This document shows, piece by piece, positions 18,516 to 27,865 of a stretch of DNA of 64,000 nucleotides. The notes under the pieces are model-generated. The model was not told the origin of the DNA. It made no database searches and worked only from the letters and a program-made list of their open reading frames with translations. The position numbers and the translations under genes are program-made. Source of the DNA: Zavarzinia compransoris (GTDB lineage: Bacteria > Pseudomonadota > Alphaproteobacteria > Zavarziniales > Zavarziniaceae); contig NZ_QGLF01000003.1 in NCBI RefSeq assembly GCF_003173055.1, positions 475,356 through 539,355 of the forward strand. Reading direction: 5' to 3'. Every line of letters starts with the position of its first letter. Position 1 is the stretch's first letter.

Positions 18516-19391
18516 ATGACGGCGGCGACGGTCTACAACCACATCACGGTGACGCCGGTGGGCGGCACCTTCGGCGCAAGGGTCGAGGGGATCGACATCG
18601 CCCGGCCGATCGCGGACGCGGCCTGGGCCGAAGTGGCCCGGGCCTTCGCCGAGCACCGGGTCATCGTCCTGCCCGACCAGCCCGCCCTGCCGGACCGGAT
18701 CATCGACCTCAGCCGCCGCATCGGCTTCACCGAAACCCATATCGACGGCAGCCATCTGCTGGACGGCTATCCCGAGATCATCCAGATCGGCAACCTCAAG
18801 GTCGACGGGGTGATGAAATCCCTGTTCGTCAACGCGCGGGAGGAATGGCATTTCGACTATTCCTATGTCGAGAAGCCCTCGATCGCGGCGCTGTTCTATG
18901 CCGTCGCCGTCCCGCCCGAGGGGGGCGACACGCTGTTCGCGGATTCGACCGCCGCCTTCGAGGCCCTGCCCGAAGCGGAGAAGGACTATCTGCGCGGCCT
19001 GACCGCGGTCCATTCCTGGGCCCGGCTGCACGAGCAATTGGAGGCCATGGACCCGACCCGGAAGCCCCTGTCGGCGGCGGCGAAGCAGAAATACGCCCCG
19101 GTGCCCCAGCCGCTGGTCTACCGCCATCCGGTGACCGGGCGGGAATCGCTCTGGGTCGCGGCCCAGGTGGTCTCGGAAATCCCCGGCCTGGCGGAGGCCG
19201 AGACCCGCGCCCTGCTGGACCGCCTGACCGCCCATGTGACGCAGCCCGAATTCGTCTACCGCCACCAGTGGCGGCAGGGCGACCTCGTCTTCTTCGACAA
19301 TCGCGCCACCCTGCATACCGCGACCATCTTCGATTACGAGCGTTACCTCCGCCTGATGTACCGGACGACGATCCTGGACCGGGCGGCGTAA
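18516..19391 (+). CDS. TauD/TfdA-family dioxygenase
   Basis: A 2-oxoglutarate-dependent Fe(II) oxygenase of 291 residues. The triad is visible as HFDYSY (EEWHFDYSYVEKPS, about residue 109) and the distal His in DNRATLHTATIFDY, with the 2-oxoglutarate-binding Arg in YLRLMYRTTI. The N-terminal GGTFGARVEGIDIARP is typical of TauD/TfdA. AAGGGGAG 8 nt before the ATG at 18516 fixes the start. Family members cleave taurine or aryloxyalkanoates by alpha-hydroxylation. With LLM, PhyH and aldolase genes nearby, it may act on one organic substrate through successive oxygenations. Confidence 0.88.
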   Translation: MTAATVYNHITVTPVGGTFGARVEGIDIARPIADAAWAEVARAFAEHRVIVLPDQPALPDRIIDLSRRIGFTETHIDGSHLLDGYPEIIQIGNLKVDGVMKSLFVNAREEWHFDYSYVEKPSIAALFYAVAVPPEGGDTLFADSTAAFEALPEAEKDYLRGLTAVHSWARLHEQLEAMDPTRKPLSAAAKQKYAPVPQPLVYRHPVTGRESLWVAAQVVSEIPGLAEAETRALLDRLTAHVTQPEFVYRHQWRQGDLVFFDNRATLHTATIFDYERYLRLMYRTTILDRAA

Positions 19392-19401
19392 GGGGGCGGG
19401 C

Positions 19402-19424
19402 GGGGCGGTTGAAATCGCCGCCCC
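19402..19424 (+). terminator. Weak GC hairpin after tauD-like gene
   Basis: GGGGCGG (19402-19408) can pair with CCGCCCC (19418-19424). There is no T-run, so its function is uncertain. Confidence 0.3.
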
Positions 19425-19482
19425 CGGGCCAATATGTAGGAAACGGGCGTAAGCCCCGCCGCTGCTATCGAAAGGATCGGCG

Positions 19483-19755
19483 ATGAGTTTCCGTGGCCTG
19501 TTCGCGGCCCTGTCGGCGGCGGCATTCCTGTTCCTGGTATTCTTCTTCGCCGCCAGCCTGCTGGTCGCGCTGGCGGTGGCCGTCCCCGTGTTCCTGCTGA
19601 TCGGCGCGATCTTCGGCCGCCGGCCCCGGCTGGTGGTGGTGCGCATGCGCCCCGATCCGTTCGAAGGCCGGGACCAGAGGTTCGGGAATCCGCATTTTGG
19701 GGAAGCGGGCCGCCAGCCCCGCCCGGCCGGGCCGGTGATCGATCACGAGCCCTGA
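19483..19755 (+). CDS. Small membrane protein, unknown
   Basis: A 90-residue protein with a long N-terminal hydrophobic stretch (about residues 5-45, probably two closely packed transmembrane segments, Ala/Phe/Leu-rich), then a basic GRRPRLVVVRMRP segment and a polar tail ending in DHEP. GAAAGGA precedes the ATG by 9 nt and the coding bias matches the neighbours. No family was recognised. Confidence 0.6.
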   Translation: MSFRGLFAALSAAAFLFLVFFFAASLLVALAVAVPVFLLIGAIFGRRPRLVVVRMRPDPFEGRDQRFGNPHFGEAGRQPRPAGPVIDHEP

Positions 19756-19847
19756 GCCGGGCCGGTCCTTTCCTTTTCGACGATTTGTCGGCGGTTCCGA
19801 TCGATGCGATAGTGCCGGCCAACGCATCGGCAGGATGGAATCGTCGA

Positions 19848-20363
19848 ATGGATCTGCGCTTTATGTTTTGGCTTCCGGTCGTGGCCGTTCTTGCCGGCGC
19901 GCAGGCCGAGGCCGGCGAAGGGGGCGAGCGCTGGAAGGCGCGGGACCCGGTCACCGCCTGTCCCGAGATCGACGCGGCCGCCGCGCCCACGGCCGATGTG
20001 GTCGCGACCCTGGTCCGGTGCGAGCGCGAGGACGTGACCGTCACCGACGAACTTTGGCTGATGGAGGAACTCACGGTCCGGATCGGCGCCGCCCGCGCCC
20101 ATCTCGGTGCCGGCGAGTTCATGACTATGCCGGAGTCCGACACGGCCAAGCCCGTCTATTCGTTGCGCGGCGCCTGGACCTGGGTCGTCTGCCGCGATCC
20201 GAAGGCGGTGGCGATCGTCGGCGGCGACCCGGCGCGGAATTGTTCGCACGCGCGGGTCGAGAAGGCCGAAGGCGCTTGCTGGGTGACGACTTTCGGCACC
20301 TGGCGCTGCAACATGACCGGTCCCGCCGCCGCGCTGCAGGCCGGCTTCGCGCCGCCGCGCTGA
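19848..20363 (+). CDS. Secreted Cys-rich hypothetical protein
   Basis: A 171-residue protein from the ATG at 19848, with a signal peptide (hydrophobic core FMFWLPVVAVLAGA, likely cleavage after AEA around residue 22). The mature part has six Cys (in TACPE, VRCERE, VVCRDP, RNCSH, GACWV and WRCNM), enough for three disulphides, and several Trp. It is probably a periplasmic or exported protein. No family was recognised. The frame stays open 63 nt upstream, but the chosen start gives a proper signal peptide. It converges with the AraC gene at 20369. Confidence 0.6.
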   Translation: MDLRFMFWLPVVAVLAGAQAEAGEGGERWKARDPVTACPEIDAAAAPTADVVATLVRCEREDVTVTDELWLMEELTVRIGAARAHLGAGEFMTMPESDTAKPVYSLRGAWTWVVCRDPKAVAIVGGDPARNCSHARVEKAEGACWVTTFGTWRCNMTGPAAALQAGFAPPR

Positions 20364-20368
20364 CCGCC

Positions 20369-21406
20369 TCACGTCTTCTGCCATAGTTCCTTGAGGCTGC
20401 TGGGGGCAAAGCCGGTCCAGCGCTTGAAGGAACGGCGGAAATTCGTGGTGTCGTGGAAGCGGAGATGGGCCGCGACCTCTTCGTTGGTGTAACCCCGGCT
20501 GTCGTAGAGATAGAGCGCGACATGCTTGCGCACGAGGTCGTGCCATTCCTGGAAATGAGTGCCGTGCTTGGCGAGCTTGCGCTTCAGCGTGGCCGGGCTC
20601 ATCTCGAAGGCGAGGGCCGCGCGGTCGAGGTTCGGCTGTTCCCGGACATGGTCGAGCAGCCAGTGATAGAGCCGGTCGAGCAGGCTGGCCTCGACCCCGA
20701 GGTCGGCCAGCTGGCGGGCGCTTTCGAGGCCCGCCGCCTGCCCGGCGGTCTGGGCCGCCCCCGGCCAGGGCAGGTCGAGCCAGCTGCGCGGGATGCGCAT
20801 GGCGTCGAGATGGCGCTCGAACAGCACCGTCTCGCCCAGGTGGACCCAATATTGCTCGATATAGCGCGGCCGGGCATGGCCGACGAGGAATTGCCAGGGC
20901 AGGCGCCGGCCGGACAGCCAGCGGCACATGCCGGCGACCGCGCTCATGCTCGCCTCGACCAGGAAGCGCTGGGCCTCGCCCGCGCCGCAGGCATCGATCC
21001 AATAGAGCCAGGCCCAGTTCTCGTCCACTTGAAGGCGGGGCGCGGTCAGCGGGCTGAGCAGGGCACGGTGGCCGACCAGGCGTTCCAGCGCCTGACGCAG
21101 GTTGGCCGCATGGCCAAGGGCGTGGCTGGCGGCGCCGTAGTGGCCGGGCAGCAGGCGCTGGCCGAACAGGAAGCTGGTGTCGTCGGCGTCGAGCAGGCGC
21201 CGCACATTGCCGATCAGGGTCAGGAACTGCGCCGGGCTGAACTTCTCCCCGCCCGCGACGATATCGTCGTAGACGATGCCGGTGCCGCGCAGCAGGCGGC
21301 GGACATTGACCTCGCGCGAGAGGGCGAGGTCGATCAGCACCGCCGGCTGGTAGTGGCCGGGGATGAAGCGGCTGTCGACTTCGTACCAGGACGGGCGGAC
21401 AGCCAT
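20369..21406 (-). CDS. AraC-family regulator with arabinose-binding-like N domain
   Basis: A 345-residue regulator. The N-terminal part (about 20-210; LLRGTGIVYDDI, LPGHYGAASHALGHAANLRQAL) matches the ArgR/OruR-type AraC N-terminal domain. The C-terminal DNA-binding part (about 240-340) has LAFEMSPATLKRKLAKHGTHF and EEVAAHLRFHDTTNFRRSFKRW. It is transcribed 7 nt after the GGDEF gene, suggesting a two-gene operon linking a membrane signal to transcription. The targets are unknown. Confidence 0.87.
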   Translation of the reverse strand: MAVRPSWYEVDSRFIPGHYQPAVLIDLALSREVNVRRLLRGTGIVYDDIVAGGEKFSPAQFLTLIGNVRRLLDADDTSFLFGQRLLPGHYGAASHALGHAANLRQALERLVGHRALLSPLTAPRLQVDENWAWLYWIDACGAGEAQRFLVEASMSAVAGMCRWLSGRRLPWQFLVGHARPRYIEQYWVHLGETVLFERHLDAMRIPRSWLDLPWPGAAQTAGQAAGLESARQLADLGVEASLLDRLYHWLLDHVREQPNLDRAALAFEMSPATLKRKLAKHGTHFQEWHDLVRKHVALYLYDSRGYTNEEVAAHLRFHDTTNFRRSFKRWTGFAPSSLKELWQKT

Positions 21407-21413
21407 GGGCGCC

Positions 21414-22331
21414 TCAGGCGGTTTCGGCGAACCGGCGGCTCTTCGCCTGCCAGAGCGCGCGGTTCAGCCGTTCGAGCAATTCCTCGGGCGTGTCGCGGAT
21501 CGCCATGACCACGGCGACCGCGGCGTCGAGGTGCAGGCGCTCGCCCTGCTGGCGGGTGCGATAGGCGAAATGGCGGACGGCCAGGGCCAGTTCCCCCGCC
21601 AGCCGCGCCGCCTGGTCCTCGCCCGTGTCGGGCAGCATGACGATGAAACGGTCCCCGGCCAGCCGGCACAGCAGGTCCTGGCGCCGCAGGTTGAGCAGGA
21701 GAAGCTGGGTCAGGCTTTGCAGCAGCAGATCGCCCTCCTCGTGGCCGAAGCGCCGGGTCAGGGCGCCGAAGCCGTTGAGGTCGAGAAGCGCCAGCGACAG
21801 GGGCTTCTGCTCGCTCCGGGCCTCGGCCAGCGCGGGGCCCAGCTGGCGGCGCAGATAGTCGGCGCCGCCGAGCGGGGTCACCGCATCGAACAGCCGGTGT
21901 TCGCGGAACAGGCGTTCGCGCTTCTCCATCTGGGCCGAGATCAGCAATTGTTCCCGGTGCCAATGGTAGATGCCGATGGTCAGCAGCAGCAGGCCGACCG
22001 GCATGGGCCCCGATTCCAGCCAATGATCCCAATGGATCTGGGCCGGCATCCTGATGAATTCGTCGAGCACGTCGGCCCAGAGCGACAGGAACACGCCGCC
22101 GAGCCCGAGCACGAGGAAATTGGTCACCCGCCCGGACGGCCGCGCCTTCAGCATCAGCAGGATCCAGGTCAGCGACAGCAGCATGGCCCCGCCCTCGGCC
22201 AGGATGTCGAGCCAGACCCATTCGCCGACCGCCTTCACGTCGCCGGCCCCGAGCAGCAGCAGGAGCACGGCATTGGCGGCCAGGAAAAGGGCCAGGAGCT
22301 TCAGGCGGTGATGACGCAGCAGCGAAGGCAT
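21414..22331 (-). CDS. Membrane GGDEF-domain protein, degenerate signature
   Basis: A 305-residue protein with four predicted transmembrane helices in the first 130 residues (about 10-29, 41-62, 70-88, 109-126) and a C-terminal GGDEF-type domain (about 145-300). The substrate-binding part LALLDLNGFGALTRRFGHEEGD is intact in outline. The signature loop reads LAGDRF instead of GG(D/E)EF, so the catalytic Glu/Asp and both Gly are altered. It may be an inactive c-di-GMP-related sensor or a regulator acting by protein contact. It precedes the AraC gene. Confidence 0.82.
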   Translation of the reverse strand: MPSLLRHHRLKLLALFLAANAVLLLLLGAGDVKAVGEWVWLDILAEGGAMLLSLTWILLMLKARPSGRVTNFLVLGLGGVFLSLWADVLDEFIRMPAQIHWDHWLESGPMPVGLLLLTIGIYHWHREQLLISAQMEKRERLFREHRLFDAVTPLGGADYLRRQLGPALAEARSEQKPLSLALLDLNGFGALTRRFGHEEGDLLLQSLTQLLLLNLRRQDLLCRLAGDRFIVMLPDTGEDQAARLAGELALAVRHFAYRTRQQGERLHLDAAVAVVMAIRDTPEELLERLNRALWQAKSRRFAETA

Positions 22332-22660
22332 GGGCAGTCGTCCGGGTGGTGATCGCGACAGGTAAGCAGATGATTGTGCCCGTTATGTTGCAGCGGGCGG
22401 TTTCGTAGGGGGTCCGATCGGCTCAGCCGCCGGCGCAAATATTTCCGATCGCCCGGGGGTGCCGGCGGAAAGCCCAAGGCCCTGCCCGCGGGTGTCGCCG
22501 GGCCCTTGCCGGGGCCCGGGTCCAAACGGCTCATCCGGGCGGAAAGCGGCCCCGGGCGGACTGGCGGTTTCGCCAAACCGTCATCCGGCGTCCGTAACGT
22601 CCGGCCCGGGTTGGCGGGGGCGAAAGGCCGGTCGCCAGGGCATTTTCGCGAGGACCGTTC
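22332..22660. promoter_or_regulatory. Promoter region between GGDEF gene and TonB receptor
   Basis: A 329-bp gene-free stretch, mostly very GC-rich with several small hairpin-prone segments, such as CTTGCCGGGG/CCCGGG runs near 22500 and TGGCGGTTTCGCCA near 22562. The PhoB-like elements CCGTCAT and CGTCCGT are too divergent to call a Pho box. It should carry the promoter of the phytate module. Confidence 0.4.
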
Positions 22661-25162
22661 ATGCGCAAGCGTCAAGCCGTATCCCGCCTGGCGGGGATCA
22701 CCTTCTGCACCCTGGCGCCGGTCCTGCCGGCCCTGGCCCAGGACGCCGTCCCGGGTGCGACCGAACACGTCAACGTCATCGGCCAGGCCGCCAGCATCGG
22801 CGAAGCGCTGTCGGAACAGCGCCGCTCGGACGCGATCGAAAGCGTCGTCCATGCCGACGGCGTCGCCCAGCTGCCGGACGAGAATGCGGCGGAAGCGCTG
22901 CAGCGCCTGCCCGGCGTCTCGGTCGAGCGCGACCAGGGCGAGGGTCGTTTCGTCAGCGTGCGCGGCCTCGGCCCCGATCTCAACGCCGTCACCATCAACG
23001 GCACGCTGCTGCCCTCCCCCTCGGGCGACAGCCGCGCGGTCGGGCTCGACGTGCTGCCGTCGGAACTGATCCAGTCGCTGACCGTGGTCAAGACCGCGAC
23101 CCCCGACATGGACGCCAATTCCCTGGGCGGCACGATCGAGATCGAAAGCCTTTCCGCCTTCGATCATCAGGGCCTGTTCTACACCGGCTCGGCCGAAGGC
23201 TCCTACGACAGCAATACCGATCGCTATTCGCCGAAATTCTCGGGCGCCTTCAGCGACCGCTTCGACCTCGGCGGCGCGGGCGAGTTCGGTATCGCCATCG
23301 CCGCCTCCTGGCAGGAGCGCGACTTCGGTTCCGACAATGTCGAGACCGGCGACGCCTGGGACTTCGAGGACGGCGCCCGGCTGGAGGAGACCAGCCAGCG
23401 CGACTATCTGATCACGCGCGAGCGCGCGGGTTTCGGCGTCAATCTCGACTACCGGCCGAGTACCGTCACCAGTCTCTACCTGCGCACGCTCTACAGCCAC
23501 TATAAGGACAGCGAGACGCGCAACGCCCTGGGTGTCGAATTCGCCGATCCCCTGCTGCCGGGCGAGACCGGCGAGGGCGAGGGCTTCCGCGAGCTGAAGG
23601 ACCGCGAGGAGACGCAGGAGATCCAATCCTATGTCGCCGGCGGCGAGCATATGGCCGGCGCCTGGACCGTCAGCGGCCAGGCGGGTTACAGCGAATCGAG
23701 CGAGAAGACCCCCGGCGGCATCGGCGGCGCCGTCTTCGAGGGCAACGACGATTTCGCCGGCCTCAGCTTCCGCAGCGGCCGCAAGCCGGTGCTGAACGCC
23801 GGCCCCGACTTCTACGACCCGGCGAATTTCAGCCTGTCGGAAATCGAATATACCGACGACGCGGCGACCGACCGCGAATGGAACATCCGCCTCGACATCG
23901 CCAACGAGCATGACCTGGGCGGTTTCGCCGGGACCTTCAAGTTCGGCGCCAAGCTCAGCCGGCGCGAAAAGGAGAACGGCTCGGATGCCTGGATCTTCGA
24001 GGACTTCGGCGATTACGGCTTCTCCGACGACGACCTCCTGCTCGGCAATTTCACCGGCCGCCGGCCGGATTCGACGCTCGGCAGCTTCGGCCCCGGGATC
24101 GGCGCCGACGCCCTGCGCAGCCTGATCGGCCGTCTCGACCGCGACGAGTTCTTCGACGAGGAAGAATCGCGGGTGAACGACTTCACCATCGAGGAGGACA
24201 TCAACGCCGCCTATGTCATGGAAACCGTCGATATCGGCGGCCTGCGCGTCATCGCCGGCCTGCGCTACGAGGGCACGGAAATGACCGCGACGGGCACCGG
24301 CCTTCGCGACGACGATTTCGAGGCGATCAGCGTCAGCAACGACTACGAGCACTGGCTGCCCAGCCTGAACCTGCGCTATCGCCTGGGCCGGGACGCGCAG
24401 CTGCGCGCCGCCGTCACCCGCAGCGTCGTCCGCCCCAGCTTCGAGCAATTGGCGCCCGGCTTCGTCATCGACGGCGACGAGGCGGCCTTCGGCAACCCGA
24501 ACCTGAAGCCGCTGGAATCGACCAATCTCGACTTCGGCATCGAGTATTACATCGACCGCACCAGCGCCATCTCGGTCTATGCCTTCTACAAGGATATCGA
24601 GAATTTCGCCTATGCCACCGATGTCGCCGGCACCGGCGCCTGGGTCGGCTTCGACGAGGCGGAGACTTTCGCCAATGGCGACCGGGCCCGGGTCTACGGC
24701 CTCGAACTCGCCTATACGCAGAAATTCTCCATGCTGCCCGAACCCTTCAACGGCCTGCTGATCGGGGCCAATGTGACCATCAGCGACTCCGATGCCAGCA
24801 TCTCGGGGCAGGACGGGCGGCGCGACATCGACCTGCCCAACCAGTCGAAACTGGTCGGCAACCTGACGCTGGGCTGGGAGAACGACGACATCAGCCTGCG
24901 CCTGTCGGCCAACCACAAGTCGCGCTATCTGGTCGAGGTCGGGCCGATCGACGATCCCCTGCACGACCTGCGCGCGGATGCCCAGACCTTCCTGGACTTC
25001 AGCGCCCGCTACACGGTGATGGACGGCGTGCAACTGACCTTCGAGGCCCAGAACCTGACCGACCAGGCCTTCTACACCTATGCCGGCGACCGCGCCTTCA
25101 ACGCCCAATACGAAGAATACGGCCCGACCTTCAAGCTGGGCCTCACCGTCTCGTCCTTCTGA
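22661..25162 (+). CDS. TonB-dependent receptor (Xanthomonas/Caulobacter type)
   Basis: An outer-membrane active transporter of 833 residues with a signal peptide ending near VLPALAQDA. A TonB box-like EHVNVIGQ lies close to the mature N terminus. The plug domain has LPDENAAEALQRLPGVSVER, GRFVSVRGLGPDLNAVTING and a LGGTIEI end, followed by a 22-strand-type barrel ending in a C-terminal Phe. The plug pattern is that of the TonB-Xanth-Caul subfamily. It is followed directly by a phytase lipoprotein and by exbB, exbD and tonB, so the cargo is inferred to be phytate or lower inositol phosphates. The ATG at 22661 follows GCGAGGA. Confidence 0.9.
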   Translation: MRKRQAVSRLAGITFCTLAPVLPALAQDAVPGATEHVNVIGQAASIGEALSEQRRSDAIESVVHADGVAQLPDENAAEALQRLPGVSVERDQGEGRFVSVRGLGPDLNAVTINGTLLPSPSGDSRAVGLDVLPSELIQSLTVVKTATPDMDANSLGGTIEIESLSAFDHQGLFYTGSAEGSYDSNTDRYSPKFSGAFSDRFDLGGAGEFGIAIAASWQERDFGSDNVETGDAWDFEDGARLEETSQRDYLITRERAGFGVNLDYRPSTVTSLYLRTLYSHYKDSETRNALGVEFADPLLPGETGEGEGFRELKDREETQEIQSYVAGGEHMAGAWTVSGQAGYSESSEKTPGGIGGAVFEGNDDFAGLSFRSGRKPVLNAGPDFYDPANFSLSEIEYTDDAATDREWNIRLDIANEHDLGGFAGTFKFGAKLSRREKENGSDAWIFEDFGDYGFSDDDLLLGNFTGRRPDSTLGSFGPGIGADALRSLIGRLDRDEFFDEEESRVNDFTIEEDINAAYVMETVDIGGLRVIAGLRYEGTEMTATGTGLRDDDFEAISVSNDYEHWLPSLNLRYRLGRDAQLRAAVTRSVVRPSFEQLAPGFVIDGDEAAFGNPNLKPLESTNLDFGIEYYIDRTSAISVYAFYKDIENFAYATDVAGTGAWVGFDEAETFANGDRARVYGLELAYTQKFSMLPEPFNGLLIGANVTISDSDASISGQDGRRDIDLPNQSKLVGNLTLGWENDDISLRLSANHKSRYLVEVGPIDDPLHDLRADAQTFLDFSARYTVMDGVQLTFEAQNLTDQAFYTYAGDRAFNAQYEEYGPTFKLGLTVSSF

Positions 25163-25174
25163 GTGATCGAGGGC

Positions 25175-25200
25175 GCCCCGCCTGTTCCTGCGGGCGGGGC
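25175..25200 (+). terminator. Hairpin between TonB receptor and phytase
   Basis: GCCCCGCC (25175-25182) pairs with GGCGGGGC (25193-25200). There is no T-run. It may lower phytase relative to receptor expression or stabilise the mRNA 3' end. Confidence 0.45.
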
Positions 25201-25226
25201 CGCCCCTGTTCGGAGCCTCCGGTTCG

Positions 25227-27143
25227 ATGAAATCTTTCCTGATCTGCCTGCCCCTCGGCGCCGGGCTGCTGCTCGCCGGCTGCGACGGGCCGGCGGCCCG
25301 CGCGGCCGACGAAGCGCCGCCCCTGTCCCTGGCCCCCTGGCCCGCCGGGGCCGAATTGGCCGCCGAAACCCTGGAATTCCTGCCCTCCGCGGACGACCTG
25401 CGCCTCGCCGCCGGGCGGGACGGTCTCGCCGTCCTCGACCCGGCGGGCGGGGTGCGGGGCACCATGGCCGGGCGCTATGCCCTGCTCGACAGCCGGCCGG
25501 CGGCGGGCGGCTTCGCGGTCGCGACCCAGGACGTCGAACGCCAGCAGGCCACGGTGGTCACCCTGGCGCCGGACGCCGGCGCCTGGCGCTTCGGCGCGCC
25601 GGTGCTGCTGCCGGCGCGGGCGTTCGCGGTCGAAGGGCTCTGCCTCTACCGCGACGGCGGGGGCAATCTGTCCCTGTTCCTCGTCGGCGACGAGGGGCGG
25701 GGGGAACAATGGCTGGTCGGCGGTCCCGATGATCTTCTGCCGGCGCCGCGGCTGATCCGCCGCCTGTCGCTGCCGCCCGCCGCCACCGCCTGCCGGACCG
25801 ACGATGCCGGCGGCCTGCTCTATGTGAACGAGGAAGACCTCGGGCTCTGGGTCCAGGGCGCCGACGGCGACGCCGCCGCGGACCGCCGCGTGGTCGACCT
25901 GCGCCAGCCCCATGGCACCCTGGCCGGCGGGGTGCGGGCGCTGGCCCCGGTGCCGGGCGGCCTGCTGGCGCTGGATGCCGAGGCCGGTCGCCTGCGCCGC
26001 TACGCGGCCGGCGGCACCCTGCCGCCGATCGGCCTCGCCGGCCTGAAGGCGCCGGACGGGCTTGCCGCCCGGGTGGGCGCGCAGGGGATCGATATCCTGC
26101 TGCGGGACGAGGCCACCGGCCGTTTCCACCAGGGCCGGCTGGACTGGTCGCCCGCGGCGCCCGCCGCGCCCCCGCGCCTGCCGGTGATCGCGGCCGAGCG
26201 CCAGACCGAGCCCATGAGCCGGCAGGGCGATGCCGCCGACGACCCCGCGATCTGGCTGAACCCGGAGGCGCCCGAGCGCTCCCTGGTGCTCGGCACCAAC
26301 AAGAAGCAGGGGCTGGTGGTCTATGATCTCGACGGCCGGGTGGTGCAGGACCTGCCGGTCGGCCGCCTGAACAATGTCGACGTGCGGGCGGGTTTCGCCC
26401 TGGGGACGGCGCTGGTCGATATCGCCGTCGCCAGCAACCGGGACCGCAACACCATCGACGTCTTCGCCATCGACCGGGCGAGCGGCACCCTGCGCCCGGC
26501 CGGCGCGATCGAAACCGGCCTGGCCGCGATCTACGGCATCTGCCTGTTCCAGGCGCCGGACGGCCCGCTCTATGCCTTCGCCAACGACAAGGACGGCAGC
26601 TTCCTGCAATACCGGCTGGCCGGCGACGGGGAACGGGTGACGGGCACCCTGCTGCGCCGCTTCGAGGTGGCGAGCCAGCCCGAGGGCTGCGTCGCCGACG
26701 ACCGCCACCAGCGCCTGTTCCTGGGCGAGGAGGATGTCGGCGTCTGGTCGGTCGATGCCCGGCCCGAGGGGGCGGCGACCCTGGCGCCCGTCGCCGCGGT
26801 CGGCGACCTGCTGGTCGCCGATGTCGAGGGGCTGGCGCTCTATCCCGGTGCCGGCGGCGGCTATCTCCTGGTGTCGAGCCAGGGCAACGACAGCTATGCC
26901 GTCTTCGACGCCCTGCCGCCCCATCGCCCGCGCGGGGCCTTCCGCATCGGCATCAATGCCGCGGCGGGCATCGACGGCGCCTCGGAAACCGACGGTATCG
27001 AGGTCACGGCCGCGCCGCTCGGCGGGGTCTTCGGGCAAGGCCTGCTGGTGGTCCAGGACGGCCGCAAGCGGATGCCCGAAAGCAGCCAGAACTTCAAGCT
27101 CGTCCCCTGGAGCCGGGTCGCGGAGACCCTGGCCCTCGACTGA
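25227..27143 (+). CDS. Dual-domain beta-propeller phytase lipoprotein
   Basis: A 638-residue 3-phytase-type enzyme (EC 3.1.3.8 class). Lipobox LLLAGC with Cys19 predicts a lipid anchor. The N-terminal domain (about 30-320) is a degenerate propeller. The C-terminal domain (about 330-638) keeps the Ca2+/phosphate residues of beta-propeller phytases: [55 protein letters not shown] and [11 protein letters not shown]. It releases phosphate from phytate outside the cytoplasm. It lies 64 nt after the TonB receptor and 23 nt before exbB, so enzyme, receptor and energiser appear cotranscribed. Tandem incomplete-plus-complete propeller phytases are known; the role of the N-terminal copy here is inferred. 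Confidence 0.9.
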   Translation: MKSFLICLPLGAGLLLAGCDGPAARAADEAPPLSLAPWPAGAELAAETLEFLPSADDLRLAAGRDGLAVLDPAGGVRGTMAGRYALLDSRPAAGGFAVATQDVERQQATVVTLAPDAGAWRFGAPVLLPARAFAVEGLCLYRDGGGNLSLFLVGDEGRGEQWLVGGPDDLLPAPRLIRRLSLPPAATACRTDDAGGLLYVNEEDLGLWVQGADGDAAADRRVVDLRQPHGTLAGGVRALAPVPGGLLALDAEAGRLRRYAAGGTLPPIGLAGLKAPDGLAARVGAQGIDILLRDEATGRFHQGRLDWSPAAPAAPPRLPVIAAERQTEPMSRQGDAADDPAIWLNPEAPERSLVLGTNKKQGLVVYDLDGRVVQDLPVGRLNNVDVRAGFALGTALVDIAVASNRDRNTIDVFAIDRASGTLRPAGAIETGLAAIYGICLFQAPDGPLYAFANDKDGSFLQYRLAGDGERVTGTLLRRFEVASQPEGCVADDRHQRLFLGEEDVGVWSVDARPEGAATLAPVAAVGDLLVADVEGLALYPGAGGGYLLVSSQGNDSYAVFDALPPHRPRGAFRIGINAAAGIDGASETDGIEVTAAPLGGVFGQGLLVVQDGRKRMPESSQNFKLVPWSRVAETLALD

Positions 27144-27166
27144 CGCCAACAGGAGTGGCAACAACC

Positions 27167-27850
27167 ATGGATGCAATGCCCGAAATGTCGGTCTGGCACC
27201 TCGTCGGCGACGCCAGCCTGCTGGTGAAGCTGGTCATGGCGCTGCTCGTGCTCGCGTCGCTCGCCAGCTGGTTCCTGATCCTTCAGCGCAGCCTGCTGCT
27301 GGCCGGGCAGGAGCGCGCGGACCGGGCGTTCCTGCGCCGGTTCCGGGAGTGCGACGACCTCGCCGCCCTGCCGGATCCGTCCGGCGCCGGCCTCGCCCAT
27401 CTGTTCCGGGCCGGCTTCGGCGAATACCGGCACCTGGCCGGGCGGGGCGTCGCCAGCCCCGAGGCGGTGACCGAAGGGGTCGAGCGCCGGCTGCTGGTCG
27501 CCATCGCCGAGGAGGAGGAGCGCCTGGGCCGGGGCCTGCCGTTCCTGGCCACGGTCGGTTCCGTGTCGCCCTATATCGGCCTGTTCGGCACGGTCTGGGG
27601 TATCATGAATTCCTTCATCGGCCTGTCCCAGGTCCAGCAGGCGACCTTGTCGACCGTGGCGCCGGGCATCGCCGAGGCCCTGATCGCAACCGCCATCGGC
27701 CTGTTCGCCGCCATTCCCGCCGTCGTCGCCTATAACCGCTTCTCGGCCCGGGTCTCGGTGCTCTCGACCCGCTTCTATGCCTTCGGCAACGAGTTGCAGG
27801 CGCGGCTGAACCGCCGGCTCCGGGCCGGCGACGCCCGGCAGGCCGCCTGA
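27167..27850 (+). CDS. exbB: ExbB/TolQ-family proton-channel subunit
   Basis: An inner-membrane energiser of TonB, 227 residues. Three transmembrane helices are visible: about 15-38, 130-150 ([22 protein letters not shown]) and 165-188 ([26 protein letters not shown]). The sequence resembles TolQ as much as ExbB. The ATG at 27167 has AGGAG about 12 nt upstream; an in-frame GTG at 27155 overlaps that site and is less likely. It is followed by exbD and tonB, which favours a TonB role for this receptor-phytase cassette. Confidence 0.88.
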   Translation: MDAMPEMSVWHLVGDASLLVKLVMALLVLASLASWFLILQRSLLLAGQERADRAFLRRFRECDDLAALPDPSGAGLAHLFRAGFGEYRHLAGRGVASPEAVTEGVERRLLVAIAEEEERLGRGLPFLATVGSVSPYIGLFGTVWGIMNSFIGLSQVQQATLSTVAPGIAEALIATAIGLFAAIPAVVAYNRFSARVSVLSTRFYAFGNELQARLNRRLRAGDARQAA

Positions 27851-27865
27851 ACCGGGACGGCACCG

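Noticed and set aside
22578-22595. Possible Pho box before the TonB receptor and phytase
   Set aside because: Only one half (CCGTCAT) is close to the CTGTCAT repeat; the second half is too divergent to claim PhoB control.
22301-25465. Very long open frame on the minus strand opposite the TonB receptor
   Set aside because: The plus-strand receptor has full family motifs; the antisense frame is a by-product of high third-position GC and has no recognisable domain.
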